The notes: generated by a model not told the origin, from the sequence alone. A stretch of DNA of 64,000 bases from an uncultured Lentisphaerota bacterium (GCA_903921725.1 CAIXRA010000026.1:22684-86683); one strand, 5' to 3'. Shown: positions 28,084 through 39,714, counted from the stretch's first letter. Translations and numbers: made by a program.

Positions 28084-31000
28084 ATGCACCGTTTCCTTGC
28101 CGTTTTTGCCTTCGCCGCCGCACTGCCGTTTTCCACGCCGCAGGCTGCCGCCGCGCAGCCGCCCGTCACGCTGGAAAGCAAAACCCTGTCAGTGACGCTG
28201 GACCCCGAGTTCCCGCGCATCCTCCAGTACAAGCTCAAGGCCGGCGGCGGTGTGCTCGACGGCCAGGCGGAAGCGGCCGCCGCCGTGGAGCTGAACGGCA
28301 AGCCGGAAAGCTGCCGGGTGACGTTCAAGAAGCTGGGTGCGGACTCCGCGGAGTACCGGCTCGCCTTCCAGCAGGCCAACGCCGAGGTCGCGCTGCGCGT
28401 CACCGTCGGCGACAACATCGTGGAGCTGCGCGTCACCGAGATCAAGGAACGCGGCGCGGCCAAGATCAAAACGTTCGCCTTCCCCGGCAACGCCCTGCTG
28501 ACCGTGCGCGGTTCGCAGCCGGACGCCGCCGTCGCCGCCGTGCATGCATCCGGCTATAACAACTGCCGCGAAACAATCGCGCCGCTCTCCGGGGCCAAGG
28601 ACGGCGCGGAATCGGGCAATTACTTCTTCCTTTCCGCGGGCACGCTCGCCGCCGGCATCGCCAGCAACCACATCGACGACTGCAACCGCGTCCGCTGGCA
28701 GATCTCCGGGGACGGCGACGGCCGGCGCTGCACCGCGCAGAACCCCGCCTGGCAGTACCGCGAGATCGACGGCGAGACGGTGCCGCTGCCCTGGGTGAAG
28801 GTGATCGTCACCGGCGACCGCAACGGCGACGGCCGGGCCGACTGGCAGGACGCCGCGCTGGCCTGCCGGGAGATCCTGCCGAAACCGTATGGTGCCGAGT
28901 TCGTCCACAGCTCGGTCGCCGACCAGATCGCCATGGATTTTGCGAGCCTCGCGCAGCAGCCGTTCCTGCGCATCCTCGACGAGGTCAAGAAGGCGAACCT
29001 GATTACCGACGGCATCGGGCACTCGGTGAACGTCAAGGGATTCTCCGCCGAAGGCCACGACAGCGCCAACACCGACTACGGCGGCCACTACAACCAGCGC
29101 GCCGGCGGCCTGAAGGACCTCACCTTCCTGCTGGAGCACGCCCGCGAGTACAACGCCCGCATCGGCGTCCACATCAACGCCACCGAGGTCTACCCCGAGG
29201 CGCTGCGCTACAAGCGGGAAATCCTGGATCTCGACGGCAACGGCAACCCGAAAGGCGGCTGGTACTGGCTCGACAACAGCCACATGATCGACAAGCGCAA
29301 GGACCTGCTCACCGGCAACCTGTTCGCCTCGCTGGAACTGATGCGCCGGGAGCTGCCGAAGCTGGACTTCGTCTACGTGGACGTCTACGGCGACCACGGC
29401 TGGAACGCCTGGAAGCTCGCCGCCAAGCTCAACGGCATGGGGCTTCCGATCTACTCTGAGTATTCCTCCGTCTTCGACCCGTGGGGCGTCTGGGCGCACA
29501 ACCGCGCCTTCAAAAGCCAGATTTTCCGCTTCATCTGGAACTCCGACCGCGACCTGTGCGAGAGCGATCCGGTTCTCCGCGGCGCGGACCATGTCGGCTT
29601 CATGGGCTGGCAGGGCGAGCGCGACATGAACGGCTTTCTGCGCTGCACGTTCGGGCGCAACCTGCCGACGAAGTACCTCCAGAACTTCGACCTGCTGCGC
29701 TGGGAGCCGGGCCGGGAGGCGCTCTTCTCCGGCGGCGTCAGGTCCGTGAAGGAGGGCAACACCGTCACCGTCACGCAGAACGGGCGCACCGTCATGACCT
29801 GGACCGGCAACGGCTCGAACAACCGGCTCTTCGTGCCGTGGGACCCGAAGACCGGGGCGAAAATCTATGTCTGGGACGAGGCCGGCACGGAACAGGCCTG
29901 GGAGCTGCCGCCGAGCTGGAAGGGCTGCTCCACGGCGTACCTCTACAAGCTCACCGACCTCGGCCGCACGGAGGAGACGAAGCTGCCGGTCGCCAACGGC
30001 AGGGTCGTGCTCAAGGTCGAGAAGAGCACGCCGTATGTGCTGTATCCGAAGGCGGCGCCCGCGCAGAAGCCGATGGTCTGGGGCGAGGGTTCGCCGGTGA
30101 AGGATCCGGGCTTCGACAGCCACGGGTTCGCCAGCTGGAAACCGGCGCCCGCCACCGCGGAGCAGATCCGCATCGAGAACCTGAACACGGGCAACTCGCG
30201 CCTCATCATCTCCGGCGCCGGCGGCACGGCCGGTTCCGTCTCGCAGACGGTCACGGGGCTGGAGGCCGGAAAAAGTTACGCCGCCTCCGTCTGGGTCCAG
30301 GTGAAGGGCGAACGGAAGGCCTCGATCGAGATCCTGCCGGCCGGGGCGAACGCCCGCCCCTCCGCCAACTATGTCACCCGCACCGACGTCCGCAACCGCC
30401 TCGACAGCGAGTCCAAGCTCGGCACCAACTTCCAGCGGCTGAAGGTGACGTTCACGCTGCCGCCGGGCTGCTCCGCGGTCACCCTCTCGCTGAAGGCGGA
30501 CAAGGGCGCGGCCGCGTCGTCGGCCGAGTTCGACGACGTCCGCCTCGTGCCGGTGAAGATTTCCGCGGCGGCGGCGCAGCACTTCTACTACGAGGATTTC
30601 GAGAGCGTGGACCAGGGCTGGGGCCCGTTCGTGTACGACTGCGGCGGCCAGACGCAGACGCACCTCTCGGAGCTCCACGAAGGCGTCACCGATGACGTCA
30701 TCGGCGGCCGCTACTCCTTCAAGACCAAGGACGAACCGGCCGGCCTGGTCGTGCGCACCCTGCCCTCCTTCCTGCGCCTCAAGCCGTACACCCGCTACCG
30801 CCTCGCGCTGGAGTCCATCACGGACAACGACGGCGTGTACCGCATCGTCGTCCAGGGCAAGGCCGGCTCCGCGAAAAGCGTCTGCCTCGACAAGCCGCTC
30901 GCCAAGGGGCGCGGCAAGCTCTCGGAAACGTTTGCCACCGGTGCCGGCGCCGAGCCGTTCCTCGCCGTCGTGAAGGAGAAGAAGGGCGGCGGCAAGCTCG

Positions 31001-31668
31001 TGCTCGACAACATCATCGTGGACGAGCTCGGCCCCGCGCCGAAGCCCGCCGGTGCGGATGCCGCGGCCGCCGAGGACGACGAGCCGGCCGGACGCCGGTT
31101 GCTGCAGGAGGCGTTCGCCGCGCCGCTGGCCAAGGATTGGACTGTCCAGACACCGAAACAGCCGGGTTCCGCGGTCGCCGCCGCAAACGGTGCACTGAAG
31201 ATCGCCGCCAACGCCAACGTCAGCGCCTTCATCGAGCGGAAGCTTCCCGCCGGCACGACCGCCGCCGAATGCCGCCTCACGCCGGGCGACGACAGGGGTG
31301 AGACGTGGGGCGTCGGCCTCGCCCTGTTCTGGCCGGGCGGCCAGGCGCTGCGCGTCAACCTCCGCGGACCGGCCGGACGCTTCGGCGTGGACTCGACCGC
31401 CGCGCCGCAGGCCGTCGCCGGCAGCTTCTCCGCCGAAGCCGAAGTCGATCTCCGCATCCGCATCGAAGGGGACAAGGTCATCGCCGAGGCCCGCTGTGGC
31501 GAGGACGCCTGGCAGGCGCTCGCCACCTTCCCACGCGGCAAATTCCCCGGCAGCCCCGCAAAGATCCGCGTCGGCAAAATGCACGGGATCGAGGGGATCG
31601 ACGACCATTCCGACCCCGGCGCCGCCGGAAGCACCCTCATCCAGCGCGTCCGCGCCTGGGGGCCATGA
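28084..31668 (+). CDS. Secreted endo-alpha-N-acetylgalactosaminidase-like glycoside hydrolase (GH101)
   Basis: 1194 residues with a signal peptide (FLAVFAFAAALPFSTPQAAAA). The family releases the core-1 disaccharide from mucin-type O-glycans. Visible: an N-terminal beta-sandwich (TLESKTLSVTLDPEFPRILQY), the calcium-type loop GDRNGDGRADWQD near residue 244, and a (beta/alpha)8 domain. That domain has FVYVDVYGDHGW (D433, likely nucleophile) and PIYSEYSSVFDPWG (E459, likely acid/base). C-terminal carbohydrate-binding-like sandwiches follow (from about 690 and 840), and a last concanavalin-like domain (from about 1015). A strong GGGGGG-containing site precedes 28084. The catalytic residues are assigned by analogy. 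It converges with a GH43 gene 10 bp away. Confidence 0.85.
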   Translation: MHRFLAVFAFAAALPFSTPQAAAAQPPVTLESKTLSVTLDPEFPRILQYKLKAGGGVLDGQAEAAAAVELNGKPESCRVTFKKLGADSAEYRLAFQQANAEVALRVTVGDNIVELRVTEIKERGAAKIKTFAFPGNALLTVRGSQPDAAVAAVHASGYNNCRETIAPLSGAKDGAESGNYFFLSAGTLAAGIASNHIDDCNRVRWQISGDGDGRRCTAQNPAWQYREIDGETVPLPWVKVIVTGDRNGDGRADWQDAALACREILPKPYGAEFVHSSVADQIAMDFASLAQQPFLRILDEVKKANLITDGIGHSVNVKGFSAEGHDSANTDYGGHYNQRAGGLKDLTFLLEHAREYNARIGVHINATEVYPEALRYKREILDLDGNGNPKGGWYWLDNSHMIDKRKDLLTGNLFASLELMRRELPKLDFVYVDVYGDHGWNAWKLAAKLNGMGLPIYSEYSSVFDPWGVWAHNRAFKSQIFRFIWNSDRDLCESDPVLRGADHVGFMGWQGERDMNGFLRCTFGRNLPTKYLQNFDLLRWEPGREALFSGGVRSVKEGNTVTVTQNGRTVMTWTGNGSNNRLFVPWDPKTGAKIYVWDEAGTEQAWELPPSWKGCSTAYLYKLTDLGRTEETKLPVANGRVVLKVEKSTPYVLYPKAAPAQKPMVWGEGSPVKDPGFDSHGFASWKPAPATAEQIRIENLNTGNSRLIISGAGGTAGSVSQTVTGLEAGKSYAASVWVQVKGERKASIEILPAGANARPSANYVTRTDVRNRLDSESKLGTNFQRLKVTFTLPPGCSAVTLSLKADKGAAASSAEFDDVRLVPVKISAAAAQHFYYEDFESVDQGWGPFVYDCGGQTQTHLSELHEGVTDDVIGGRYSFKTKDEPAGLVVRTLPSFLRLKPYTRYRLALESITDNDGVYRIVVQGKAGSAKSVCLDKPLAKGRGKLSETFATGAGAEPFLAVVKEKKGGGKLVLDNIIVDELGPAPKPAGADAAAAEDDEPAGRRLLQEAFAAPLAKDWTVQTPKQPGSAVAAANGALKIAANANVSAFIERKLPAGTTAAECRLTPGDDRGETWGVGLALFWPGGQALRVNLRGPAGRFGVDSTAAPQAVAGSFSAEAEVDLRIRIEGDKVIAEARCGEDAWQALATFPRGKFPGSPAKIRVGKMHGIEGIDDHSDPGAAGSTLIQRVRAWGP

Positions 31669-31678
31669 TCCGCAAGCG

Positions 31679-32908
31679 TCAGTGCGCCTTGGGTGCCGGC
31701 GACACCGTCCCGGCATTCACATATTCTTTCTGGCCGAACACCGACATATCCCAGTTCTCACTCCACGCAAGGCGCGGCTTGCCGTCCTGCCAGCGCACCG
31801 GCAACCAGACGTAGCGTCCGTCGATGGCGTCCTTCGGGCGCCAGCGGTCGGCGAGGAAGATGAACGCCCCTGGTTTTCCCGCCACCGGCAGCACATAGGT
31901 CGGCTGCGAGTCGTAGGAGATCTTCGCCAGCGCCGGCTCGCCGTCGAAGCACTCGCCGAGGTCTTTCCAGCTTCCGAGCATCGAGTCCGCCGTGTAAACG
32001 CGCGCGGCGTTCGGCGCCCAGCCCGAGCAGCCGGAGTTGAACATGAAATAGCGGCCCTTGCTCTTGAACGGCGCCGGCGCTTCGCGGTAACCGCCGAAGG
32101 CACGGACGTACTCGCCGGTGTGGCCGAGGCCGTCCTTGGTCAGCCGCGAGACGTGCATCGTGCCGTTCTCCTCGGAGGAGAAGAGCAGGTACGCCGTGCC
32201 GTCGTCGTCCATGAACAGGTTCATGTCGCGCGCCATCTGGCCGCCCTCGAAATCGCGCGCCCAGAACTCCATCCCGCGCTTCTTGCCCCAGGCCGCCCAC
32301 TGCTCCTTCGCCAGCTTCGCGAACTCCGCGCGCAGTTCGACAGGCATGTTGAGCGGGTATTTGCCCGCGTTCGGCCGCAGGGAACTCTGGTAGGTGAACG
32401 GACCGGCCGGCGAGTCGGCGACCGCGACGCCGGCCATGGCCGCCGAATAGCCTTTCCCCTTCAGCTCGTGGTGGAACCACATCACAAACTTGCGCGTGGC
32501 GGCGTTGTAGACCACCTTCGGCCGCTCGATGATGCAGCCTTTTGCGATCGGGCTTTGCGGGTCCTGGGACACGGCGAGGGCCACGCCGGCGTCATGCCAG
32601 TTGTACAGGTCCTTCGAGCTGTAAACATGCACGCCGACCTGGGCGTAGTTGCCCGCGTCGCCCGCGACCTTGTGCTCGCCGTACCAGTAGTAGACGCCCT
32701 TGTGGAACAGCAGTCCGCCGCCGTGGATGTTGAGGTGCACACCCTTGTCATCGAGCCAACGCGCGCCGGGCTGGAACGCCGCCGCCCCCTGCGCGACGAG
32801 CGCCGGCTCGGGAACAGGCGGAACCGCCGGCCCGGCTTTCGCCGCCCCGAGCGCCGCGCCCCATGAAATCAGAGCCAGGGAAACAATGGCCGCAAGCTTG
32901 CCGTTCAT
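31679..32908 (-). CDS. Secreted glycoside hydrolase family 43-like enzyme
   Basis: 409 residues with a signal peptide (KLAAIVSLALISWGAALGAAKA). A five-bladed propeller pattern begins HLNIHGGGLLFHKGVYYWYGEHK, typical of GH43 subgroups near galactan 1,3-beta-galactosidases. It continues with IIERPKVVYNAATRKFVMWFH, MARDMNLFMDDDGTAYLLFSSEENG and SGCSGWAPNAARVYTA. Acidic residues in the MNLFMDDDG and YREAPAPF segments would be the catalytic candidates, but an exact assignment is not possible by eye. Start at 32908 with GGAGGG. Its likely target is a galactose- or arabinose-containing glycan; it may act together with the GH101 enzyme. Confidence 0.82.
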   Translation of the reverse strand: MNGKLAAIVSLALISWGAALGAAKAGPAVPPVPEPALVAQGAAAFQPGARWLDDKGVHLNIHGGGLLFHKGVYYWYGEHKVAGDAGNYAQVGVHVYSSKDLYNWHDAGVALAVSQDPQSPIAKGCIIERPKVVYNAATRKFVMWFHHELKGKGYSAAMAGVAVADSPAGPFTYQSSLRPNAGKYPLNMPVELRAEFAKLAKEQWAAWGKKRGMEFWARDFEGGQMARDMNLFMDDDGTAYLLFSSEENGTMHVSRLTKDGLGHTGEYVRAFGGYREAPAPFKSKGRYFMFNSGCSGWAPNAARVYTADSMLGSWKDLGECFDGEPALAKISYDSQPTYVLPVAGKPGAFIFLADRWRPKDAIDGRYVWLPVRWQDGKPRLAWSENWDMSVFGQKEYVNAGTVSPAPKAH

Positions 32909-32990
32909 CACACACCCTCCGTGGATCCCTTCAACTTGAGTTCGGATAGTATAACCCGCCGAAGGCCCGCCAATTCCCGGCATTGGCGCC

Positions 32991-33029
32991 AAAAAAACGG
33001 GGCGGAACCCGGTAAAGGATCCCGCCCCC
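32991..33029 (-). terminator. Terminator of the 2-oxoacid dehydrogenase operon
   Basis: Read on the minus strand: GGGGCGG stem, inner pairs, CCGCCCC, then seven T. Starts 42 bp beyond the E1 stop codon. Confidence 0.75.
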
Positions 33030-33070
33030 GCTGTCGTGCATGTGCTTCCTTCTTCCTTCCGCCCTCTGCC

Positions 33071-35533
<2,463 letters not shown>

Positions 35534-35596
35534 GGTGCTTGGCTTCCTTGTTGTTGTATAGCTTTTGCTTTATTGTTGAATCAGCCGGATCAGTCC

Positions 35597-35632
35597 GATC
35601 GGTCGGATCGGTCGGATCGGTCGGATCGGTCG
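35597..35632. repeat. GATCGGTCG nonamer tandem repeat
   Basis: Four perfect head-to-tail copies of a 9-bp unit, with degenerate flanks (CAGTCCGATC on the left, GGATTTT on the right). Located in the 113-bp gap between the E3 and E1 genes, so it is transcribed as an intercistronic segment. The unit contains overlapping CCGATCGG palindromes and could fold. Confidence 0.9.
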
Positions 35633-35646
35633 GATTTTCTGTTCTC

Positions 35647-36993
35647 TTACGCCCGGATCACGGTTTCCTTCAGCGCTTCGCTGACGGTCGGGTGCGGGAA
35701 GACGATGCCGCGGACGTCGTCCGTGCGCAGTTCCAGCTCGACCATCGCCGCGGCCGACGCGATGAACTCGCCGCACTCGCCGCCAATCATGTGGACGCCC
35801 AGCACTTCGCCATGCTGCTTGCCGACCAGCACCTTGACCGTGCCCGCCTGCCCCTCGTTCTCCACCAGGAACCGTCCGGCGATCGCCATCGGCATCACCG
35901 ACTTGCGGTACTCGATGCCGGCCTTCTGGAGCTGTTCCTCGGTCGCGCCGACCGTCGCCACTTCCGGATGCGTATAAACCACCGACGGAATCGCGTGGTA
36001 GCGCATCCGGTCGCTCTTGCCGAGCATGTTGTTGACCGCGACCATGCCCTCGCGCGTCGCGGCGTGCGCCAGCTGGCAGCGCCCGGTCACGTCACCACAG
36101 GCCCAGACGCCCGGCACGTTCGTGCGGCAGGTATCGTCCGCCTTGATCCCGCGCCGGTCAGAGTCCACGCCCGCCTTCTCCAGACAAAGCCCCTGCATCA
36201 CCGGCATGCGCCCGGTCGAGTTCAGCACCCAGGTACCGGTAACCGACTTCGCCTCGCCGGTTTCCGTGGTGAAGTGCACCGTCGCGCCGTCCACCTTCGT
36301 CACCTTGCAGGAGAGATTGAACTCCACGCCGTTCTTCTTCAGCCCGGCCATCAGGCGCTTCGAGATTTCGGAGTCCACCACCGGCGCGATCACCGGCAGC
36401 ATTTCGACCACCGTCACCTTCGTGCCGAGCTCCGCAAAAAAGCAGGCGAACTCCAGTCCGATCACGCCGCCGCCGATGACGACCAGCGACTCCGGCACGT
36501 CTTCCAAGTCCAAAATTGAGGTCGAGTCCAGCACCTTGGCGGATTCCTTCAGCCCCGGGATCGGCGGCACGGCGGGCGTGGAGCCCGTCGCGATGAGAAT
36601 GTTCTTCGCCTCCAGCGCCTTGCCGCCGACGTCGAGCGTGCGCGGCCCGGTGAATGCCGCCGTGCCCTGGATCACTTCGACCCCGGCCTTCTTCAGCATC
36701 GCGGCGATCCCCTTCTGCAGCGTCTCGACGACCTTGCGCTTGCGCGCCTGGACCGCCTTCAGATCAAGCGTCGCCTCGCCGCCGCCGGTGATGCCGTACA
36801 GCTTCGCGTCATGGCACGCCGCCAGCGCCTTCGCGCTGCGCAGCAGCGTCTTGGTCGGGATGCAGCCGACGTTCAGGCAGGTGCCGCCCAGCGCCTTCTT
36901 CTCGACCAGCGCCACCTTCATCCCGTGCCCCGCCGCATGCGCCGCCGCCTCGTACCCGCCCGGACCCGCACCGATGACAATCAAGTCGTACAT
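35647..36993 (-). CDS. lpdA: Dihydrolipoyl dehydrogenase (E3)
   Basis: 448 residues. Reoxidises dihydrolipoyl-E2 with NAD+. FAD-binding GAGPGGYEAA (8-17), redox-active disulfide GGTCLNVGCIP (C39/C44), NAD-binding GGGVIGLEFACFFAELG, second FAD contact GVWACGDVTGRCQLAH, and the C-terminal active-site His-Glu of the partner subunit in HPTVSEALKE. All key residues are present. It lies between the E2 and E1 genes on the same strand (134 bp after E2, 113 bp before E1). Both gaps carry repeats but no clear terminator. Confidence 0.97.
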   Translation of the reverse strand: MYDLIVIGAGPGGYEAAAHAAGHGMKVALVEKKALGGTCLNVGCIPTKTLLRSAKALAACHDAKLYGITGGGEATLDLKAVQARKRKVVETLQKGIAAMLKKAGVEVIQGTAAFTGPRTLDVGGKALEAKNILIATGSTPAVPPIPGLKESAKVLDSTSILDLEDVPESLVVIGGGVIGLEFACFFAELGTKVTVVEMLPVIAPVVDSEISKRLMAGLKKNGVEFNLSCKVTKVDGATVHFTTETGEAKSVTGTWVLNSTGRMPVMQGLCLEKAGVDSDRRGIKADDTCRTNVPGVWACGDVTGRCQLAHAATREGMVAVNNMLGKSDRMRYHAIPSVVYTHPEVATVGATEEQLQKAGIEYRKSVMPMAIAGRFLVENEGQAGTVKVLVGKQHGEVLGVHMIGGECGEFIASAAAMVELELRTDDVRGIVFPHPTVSEALKETVIRA

Positions 36994-37013
36994 GATTTCA
37001 ATTCCTTATGTTT

Positions 37014-37121
37014 TGCCACAGAGGGCACAGAGACCACAGAGAAAATGTTTTCCTTTGCGTCTTTGCGCCTTCTGTTCCATCCTGTTTCCCAACTCTGTGC
37101 TCTCTGTGCCCTCTGTGGCAC
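37014..37121. repeat. 20-bp perfect inverted repeat between E2 and E3 genes
   Basis: TGCCACAGAGGGCACAGAGA at 37014-37033 is exactly matched by its reverse complement at 37102-37121. The centre is pyrimidine-rich. A shortened relative (GTGCCCTCTGTGGC) occurs at about 54222 between etfB and etfA. The element fills most of the E2-E3 gap. Confidence 0.85.
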
Positions 37122-37127
37122 ACCTTC

Positions 37128-38492
37128 TTACTTCACCATGCAGACCAGGTCGAAGTTTTCGATCGTTTCCTTCAGCGTTTTCAGGAACTTCGCGCCGGGG
37201 GCTCCGTCCACCACGCGATGGTCGAGCGTCAGCGAGAAGCCGATGTGGTCGGCAAACACGACTTCGCCGTTCCTGCGCACCGGCTTCAGCTCCAGCCCGC
37301 ACGCGCCCAGGATGCCGACCTGCGGCGCGTTGATCACCGGGGTGAACGAGGTGATGCCGAACACGCCGAGGTTCGAGACCGTGAACGTCCCGCCCGCCAG
37401 GTCGTCCGGTGAAATCCTGCCCGCCTGCGCGGCGGCGGAAAGATCCTTTGCGGCCTTCGCAAGCCCCTCGATCGTCAGCGCCTGCGCGTTGCGGATTACC
37501 GGCACCATCAGCCCCTTCGGCGTGTCGCAGGCGAACCCGAGATTCACCGCGCACCGCTGGAACACCTTGCCGCCGATGAACTCCGCGTTGATCTCCGGAT
37601 GCTTCTCCAGCGCGCGGATGACGGCGAAATTCACCATGTCGTTGATGCTGACGTCCGGCAGGCCGAGCTTCGCGCCGTTGTCCTTGATGCGCTTGCGGAT
37701 TGAAAGCATGGACGTCGCGTCCGCCGAAAGGTTCAGCGTGTACTGCGCCAGCGTCTGCAACGACTCGACCAGCCGCCCGGCGATGAGCTTGCGGATGTTG
37801 CTCTGCGGCACGCCCTCTTCCCCTGGGAGCGCCGGTGCCCCCACCGGCGTCCGTGCAGCCGTTCCCATATCGCTTCCCAGCACCAGCCCATTCACACCCG
37901 AGCCCTGCGCCGGTGCGCCCATGCCCGCCGCCAGTTTCGCCGCCGCCACGGGGGACAGGCGTGCGCCAGACTCGAACAGCGCCTTCACGTCCTTCTCGAT
38001 GATGCGCCCTTCCGCGCCGCTGCCCTGCATGCCGGCCGGGATCGCCACCGGATGCTCCGCCACATATTTCCGGGCGCGGGGGCTGAGGTGCGCGGACTCC
38101 GCACCTGTAGCAACCAGAGCCGAGCGCAACTCGGCGATTCCAAGAGCCGCCGGCTTTGCGGTTTCCGCAATCTTCGGTTCTTCCGTTTTTCCGTCTTTCC
38201 GTTCTTCTATCGCCGCACCGGCGCCGGACGGCCGCAGCGCGGACACATCCTCGCCCGGCTTGCCGATGATTGCGATCACGCTTTGCACCGGCACCAGTTC
38301 GCCCTCTTGCGCAAAGACTTCGAGCAGCGTGCCGCTCTCCGAGGCCTCGACGGTAAAGGTCGCCTTGTCGGTCTCGATGTCCACGAGCCCCTCGCCGACC
38401 GCGACCGCCTCGCCCGGCTTTTTCAGCCACTTGGCCAGCAGGCACTCCTCGACGGTGTTTCCCTGTTTCGGCATCAGGATTGTCGTCGCCAT
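37128..38492 (-). CDS. 2-oxoacid dehydrogenase E2 (lipoamide acyltransferase)
   Basis: 454 residues. N-terminal lipoyl domain with the lipoylated lysine in ETDKATFTVEA (K43). A flexible linker, a peripheral-subunit-binding domain (HLSPRARKYVAEH...GAEGRIIEKDVKA) and a possible second degenerate one (LSPVAAAKLAAGM) follow, then the catalytic domain ending DHRVVDGAPGA (active-site H425, D429). Transfers the acyl group from lipoate to CoA and forms the complex core. The linker segment EERKDGKTEEP is encoded by a TTCCGTYY octamer repeat (38181-38204). The upstream gap holds decamer array 4. The acyl substrate is not determined. Confidence 0.95.
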   Translation of the reverse strand: MATTILMPKQGNTVEECLLAKWLKKPGEAVAVGEGLVDIETDKATFTVEASESGTLLEVFAQEGELVPVQSVIAIIGKPGEDVSALRPSGAGAAIEERKDGKTEEPKIAETAKPAALGIAELRSALVATGAESAHLSPRARKYVAEHPVAIPAGMQGSGAEGRIIEKDVKALFESGARLSPVAAAKLAAGMGAPAQGSGVNGLVLGSDMGTAARTPVGAPALPGEEGVPQSNIRKLIAGRLVESLQTLAQYTLNLSADATSMLSIRKRIKDNGAKLGLPDVSINDMVNFAVIRALEKHPEINAEFIGGKVFQRCAVNLGFACDTPKGLMVPVIRNAQALTIEGLAKAAKDLSAAAQAGRISPDDLAGGTFTVSNLGVFGITSFTPVINAPQVGILGACGLELKPVRRNGEVVFADHIGFSLTLDHRVVDGAPGAKFLKTLKETIENFDLVCMVK

Positions 38493-38525
38493 GGCTTGTT
38501 CCTCCAGTGGGTTTCCAAAATCTTT

Positions 38526-38592
38526 TCGATAACCATCGATATCCGTCGAGGGCCATCGGTGGTTATCGATGGCTATCGACGGTTATCGACAA
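38526..38592. repeat. TCGA decamer array 4
   Basis: Seven units at 38526, 38536, 38546, 38556 (TCGG), 38566, 38576 and 38586 with perfect 10-bp spacing. Left half ATAACCATCGAT type, right half TATCGAYGG type, ending TCGACAAT. It occupies the gap between the DeoR-type gene and the E2 gene (both minus), ending 33 bp before the E2 start codon. Relative to that gene its orientation is opposite to arrays 2, 3 and 5. Confidence 0.9.
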
Positions 38593-38601
38593 TTTCTTCC
38601 A

Positions 38602-39378
38602 TCACGCCGTCAACACTTCCACCCCGCGCTGCTCCAGCTCCTTCCGGAAGCCCGGCTCCAGCGCGTCGGTGACCAGCACATCAATCTCCTCCACGCCGCC
38701 GCTGCGCGCGAATGACGGACGCCCCAGCTTCGAACCGTCGGCCAGCAGGATCACTTGGTTCGCCCGGCGCATGACCTGCTCCTTGGTGAACGCCTCGCCC
38801 GGGTCGGTCGTGGTCATCCCGTCGTCCAGCGTGAAGCCGATGGTGCCCATGAACGCCTTGTCCACGCGCACGCTCTGGATCACCGACGCCGTCAGCGGCC
38901 CGACCAACGTCCGGCTCAGCGCGCGGAATTCGCCGCCGACCAGGATCAGCCGGTGCGGCATCGTCATCAGCGCCGAGGCCGCCATCAGCGAGTTCGTCAC
39001 AATCGTCAAATCCTTGCGCGCGTCCAGCAGGCGCGCCAGCATCAGCAGCGTGCTGCCGCCGTCGAGGTAGATCACGTCGTGATCCTCAATCAACGCCAGT
39101 GCGCGCTCCGCAATCCGCCGCTTCGCCTCCGGGTTCCGCGATTCCTTGTCCTGGAACAGCGGCTCCTCGCGCTCCGGAACGCGCAACGCCGCGCCGCCGC
39201 GCACGCGTTGCAACAGCTTGCGCTCGTGCATGCCCTGGAGGTCGCGCCGCACCGTCGCCTCGGAGACTCCGAGCTCCTCCGCCAGCCGCCCCACGGGCAG
39301 CACGCCGCCGCGCAGCAGCTCCACGATCCGCTGCTCGCGTTCCGCCGTCATCAAACGATGGTCCGTCCCGTTCGTCAT
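38602..39378 (-). CDS. DeoR/GlpR-family transcriptional regulator
   Basis: 258 residues. N-terminal DeoR helix-turn-helix (REQRIVELLRGGVLPVGRLAEELGVSEATVRRDLQGM). The C-terminal sugar-phosphate sensor domain (DeoRC) shows DVIYLDGGSTLLMLARLL, LTIVTNSLMAA, LILVGGEF and GTIGFTLDDGMTTTDPGEA. Such proteins usually repress sugar genes and are released by phosphorylated sugars. It is the first gene before E2-E3-E1 on the same strand, so it may control that operon or the divergent/adjacent transporters. The start is uncertain: ATG at 39378 or 39351, neither with a good ribosome-binding site. Confidence 0.93.
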   Translation of the reverse strand: MTNGTDHRLMTAEREQRIVELLRGGVLPVGRLAEELGVSEATVRRDLQGMHERKLLQRVRGGAALRVPEREEPLFQDKESRNPEAKRRIAERALALIEDHDVIYLDGGSTLLMLARLLDARKDLTIVTNSLMAASALMTMPHRLILVGGEFRALSRTLVGPLTASVIQSVRVDKAFMGTIGFTLDDGMTTTDPGEAFTKEQVMRRANQVILLADGSKLGRPSFARSGGVEEIDVLVTDALEPGFRKELEQRGVEVLTA

Positions 39379-39490
39379 GCAGGTCAATATACGCCCGCAT
39401 TGCGCACAATCAAACAAATTCAATCATCTTTGAGCAAAAACAAGCATGAAAAAACCGGGCACTTTTCAATCTCAAAACGGCCCTGCCGCC

Positions 39491-39631
39491 GTTTGTAGTT
39501 CCGCCTTTAGGCGGTGCCGTTTCCCGAAAGCGCCACCGTTTGTAGTTCCGCCTTCAGGCGGCACCGTTTTGCGGGAGCGCCGCCTGCAGCGAGGCACGGC
39601 AAAGCAGCCGCCTAAAGGCGGAACTACAAAC
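39491..39631. repeat. REP-like palindromic cluster (three 24-bp copies)
   Basis: GTTTGTAGTTCCGCCTTTAG-type units at 39491-39514 and 39538-39561 (direct) and an inverted copy at 39608-39631. Each ends in the palindrome CCGCCTTWAGGCGG or CCGCCTTCAGGCGG. The same unit forms the inverted pair at 9352-9462. The gap 39379-39714 contains no gene. Confidence 0.9.
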
Positions 39632-39649
39632 AAACGGGCCCCGGAGAAA

Positions 39650-39687
39650 ACAGAACGGGCCGGGACGCATTGCTGCATTCCGGCCCG
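39650..39687 (-). terminator. Terminator-like hairpin after sugar porter
   Basis: CGGGCCGGGA (39656-39665) pairs with TTCCGGCCCG (39678-39687). On the minus strand it is followed by TTCTGTTTTC. It lies about 30 bp beyond the stop codon of the gene at 39715-41598. Confidence 0.5.
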
Positions 39688-39714
39688 CCGAGTTCATTGC
39701 GGAGTCCGCAATCT

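Noticed and set aside
28189..31716. 1175-codon minus-strand open frame over GH101
   Set aside because: Shadow frame opposite a well-supported glycosidase with signal peptide and domains.
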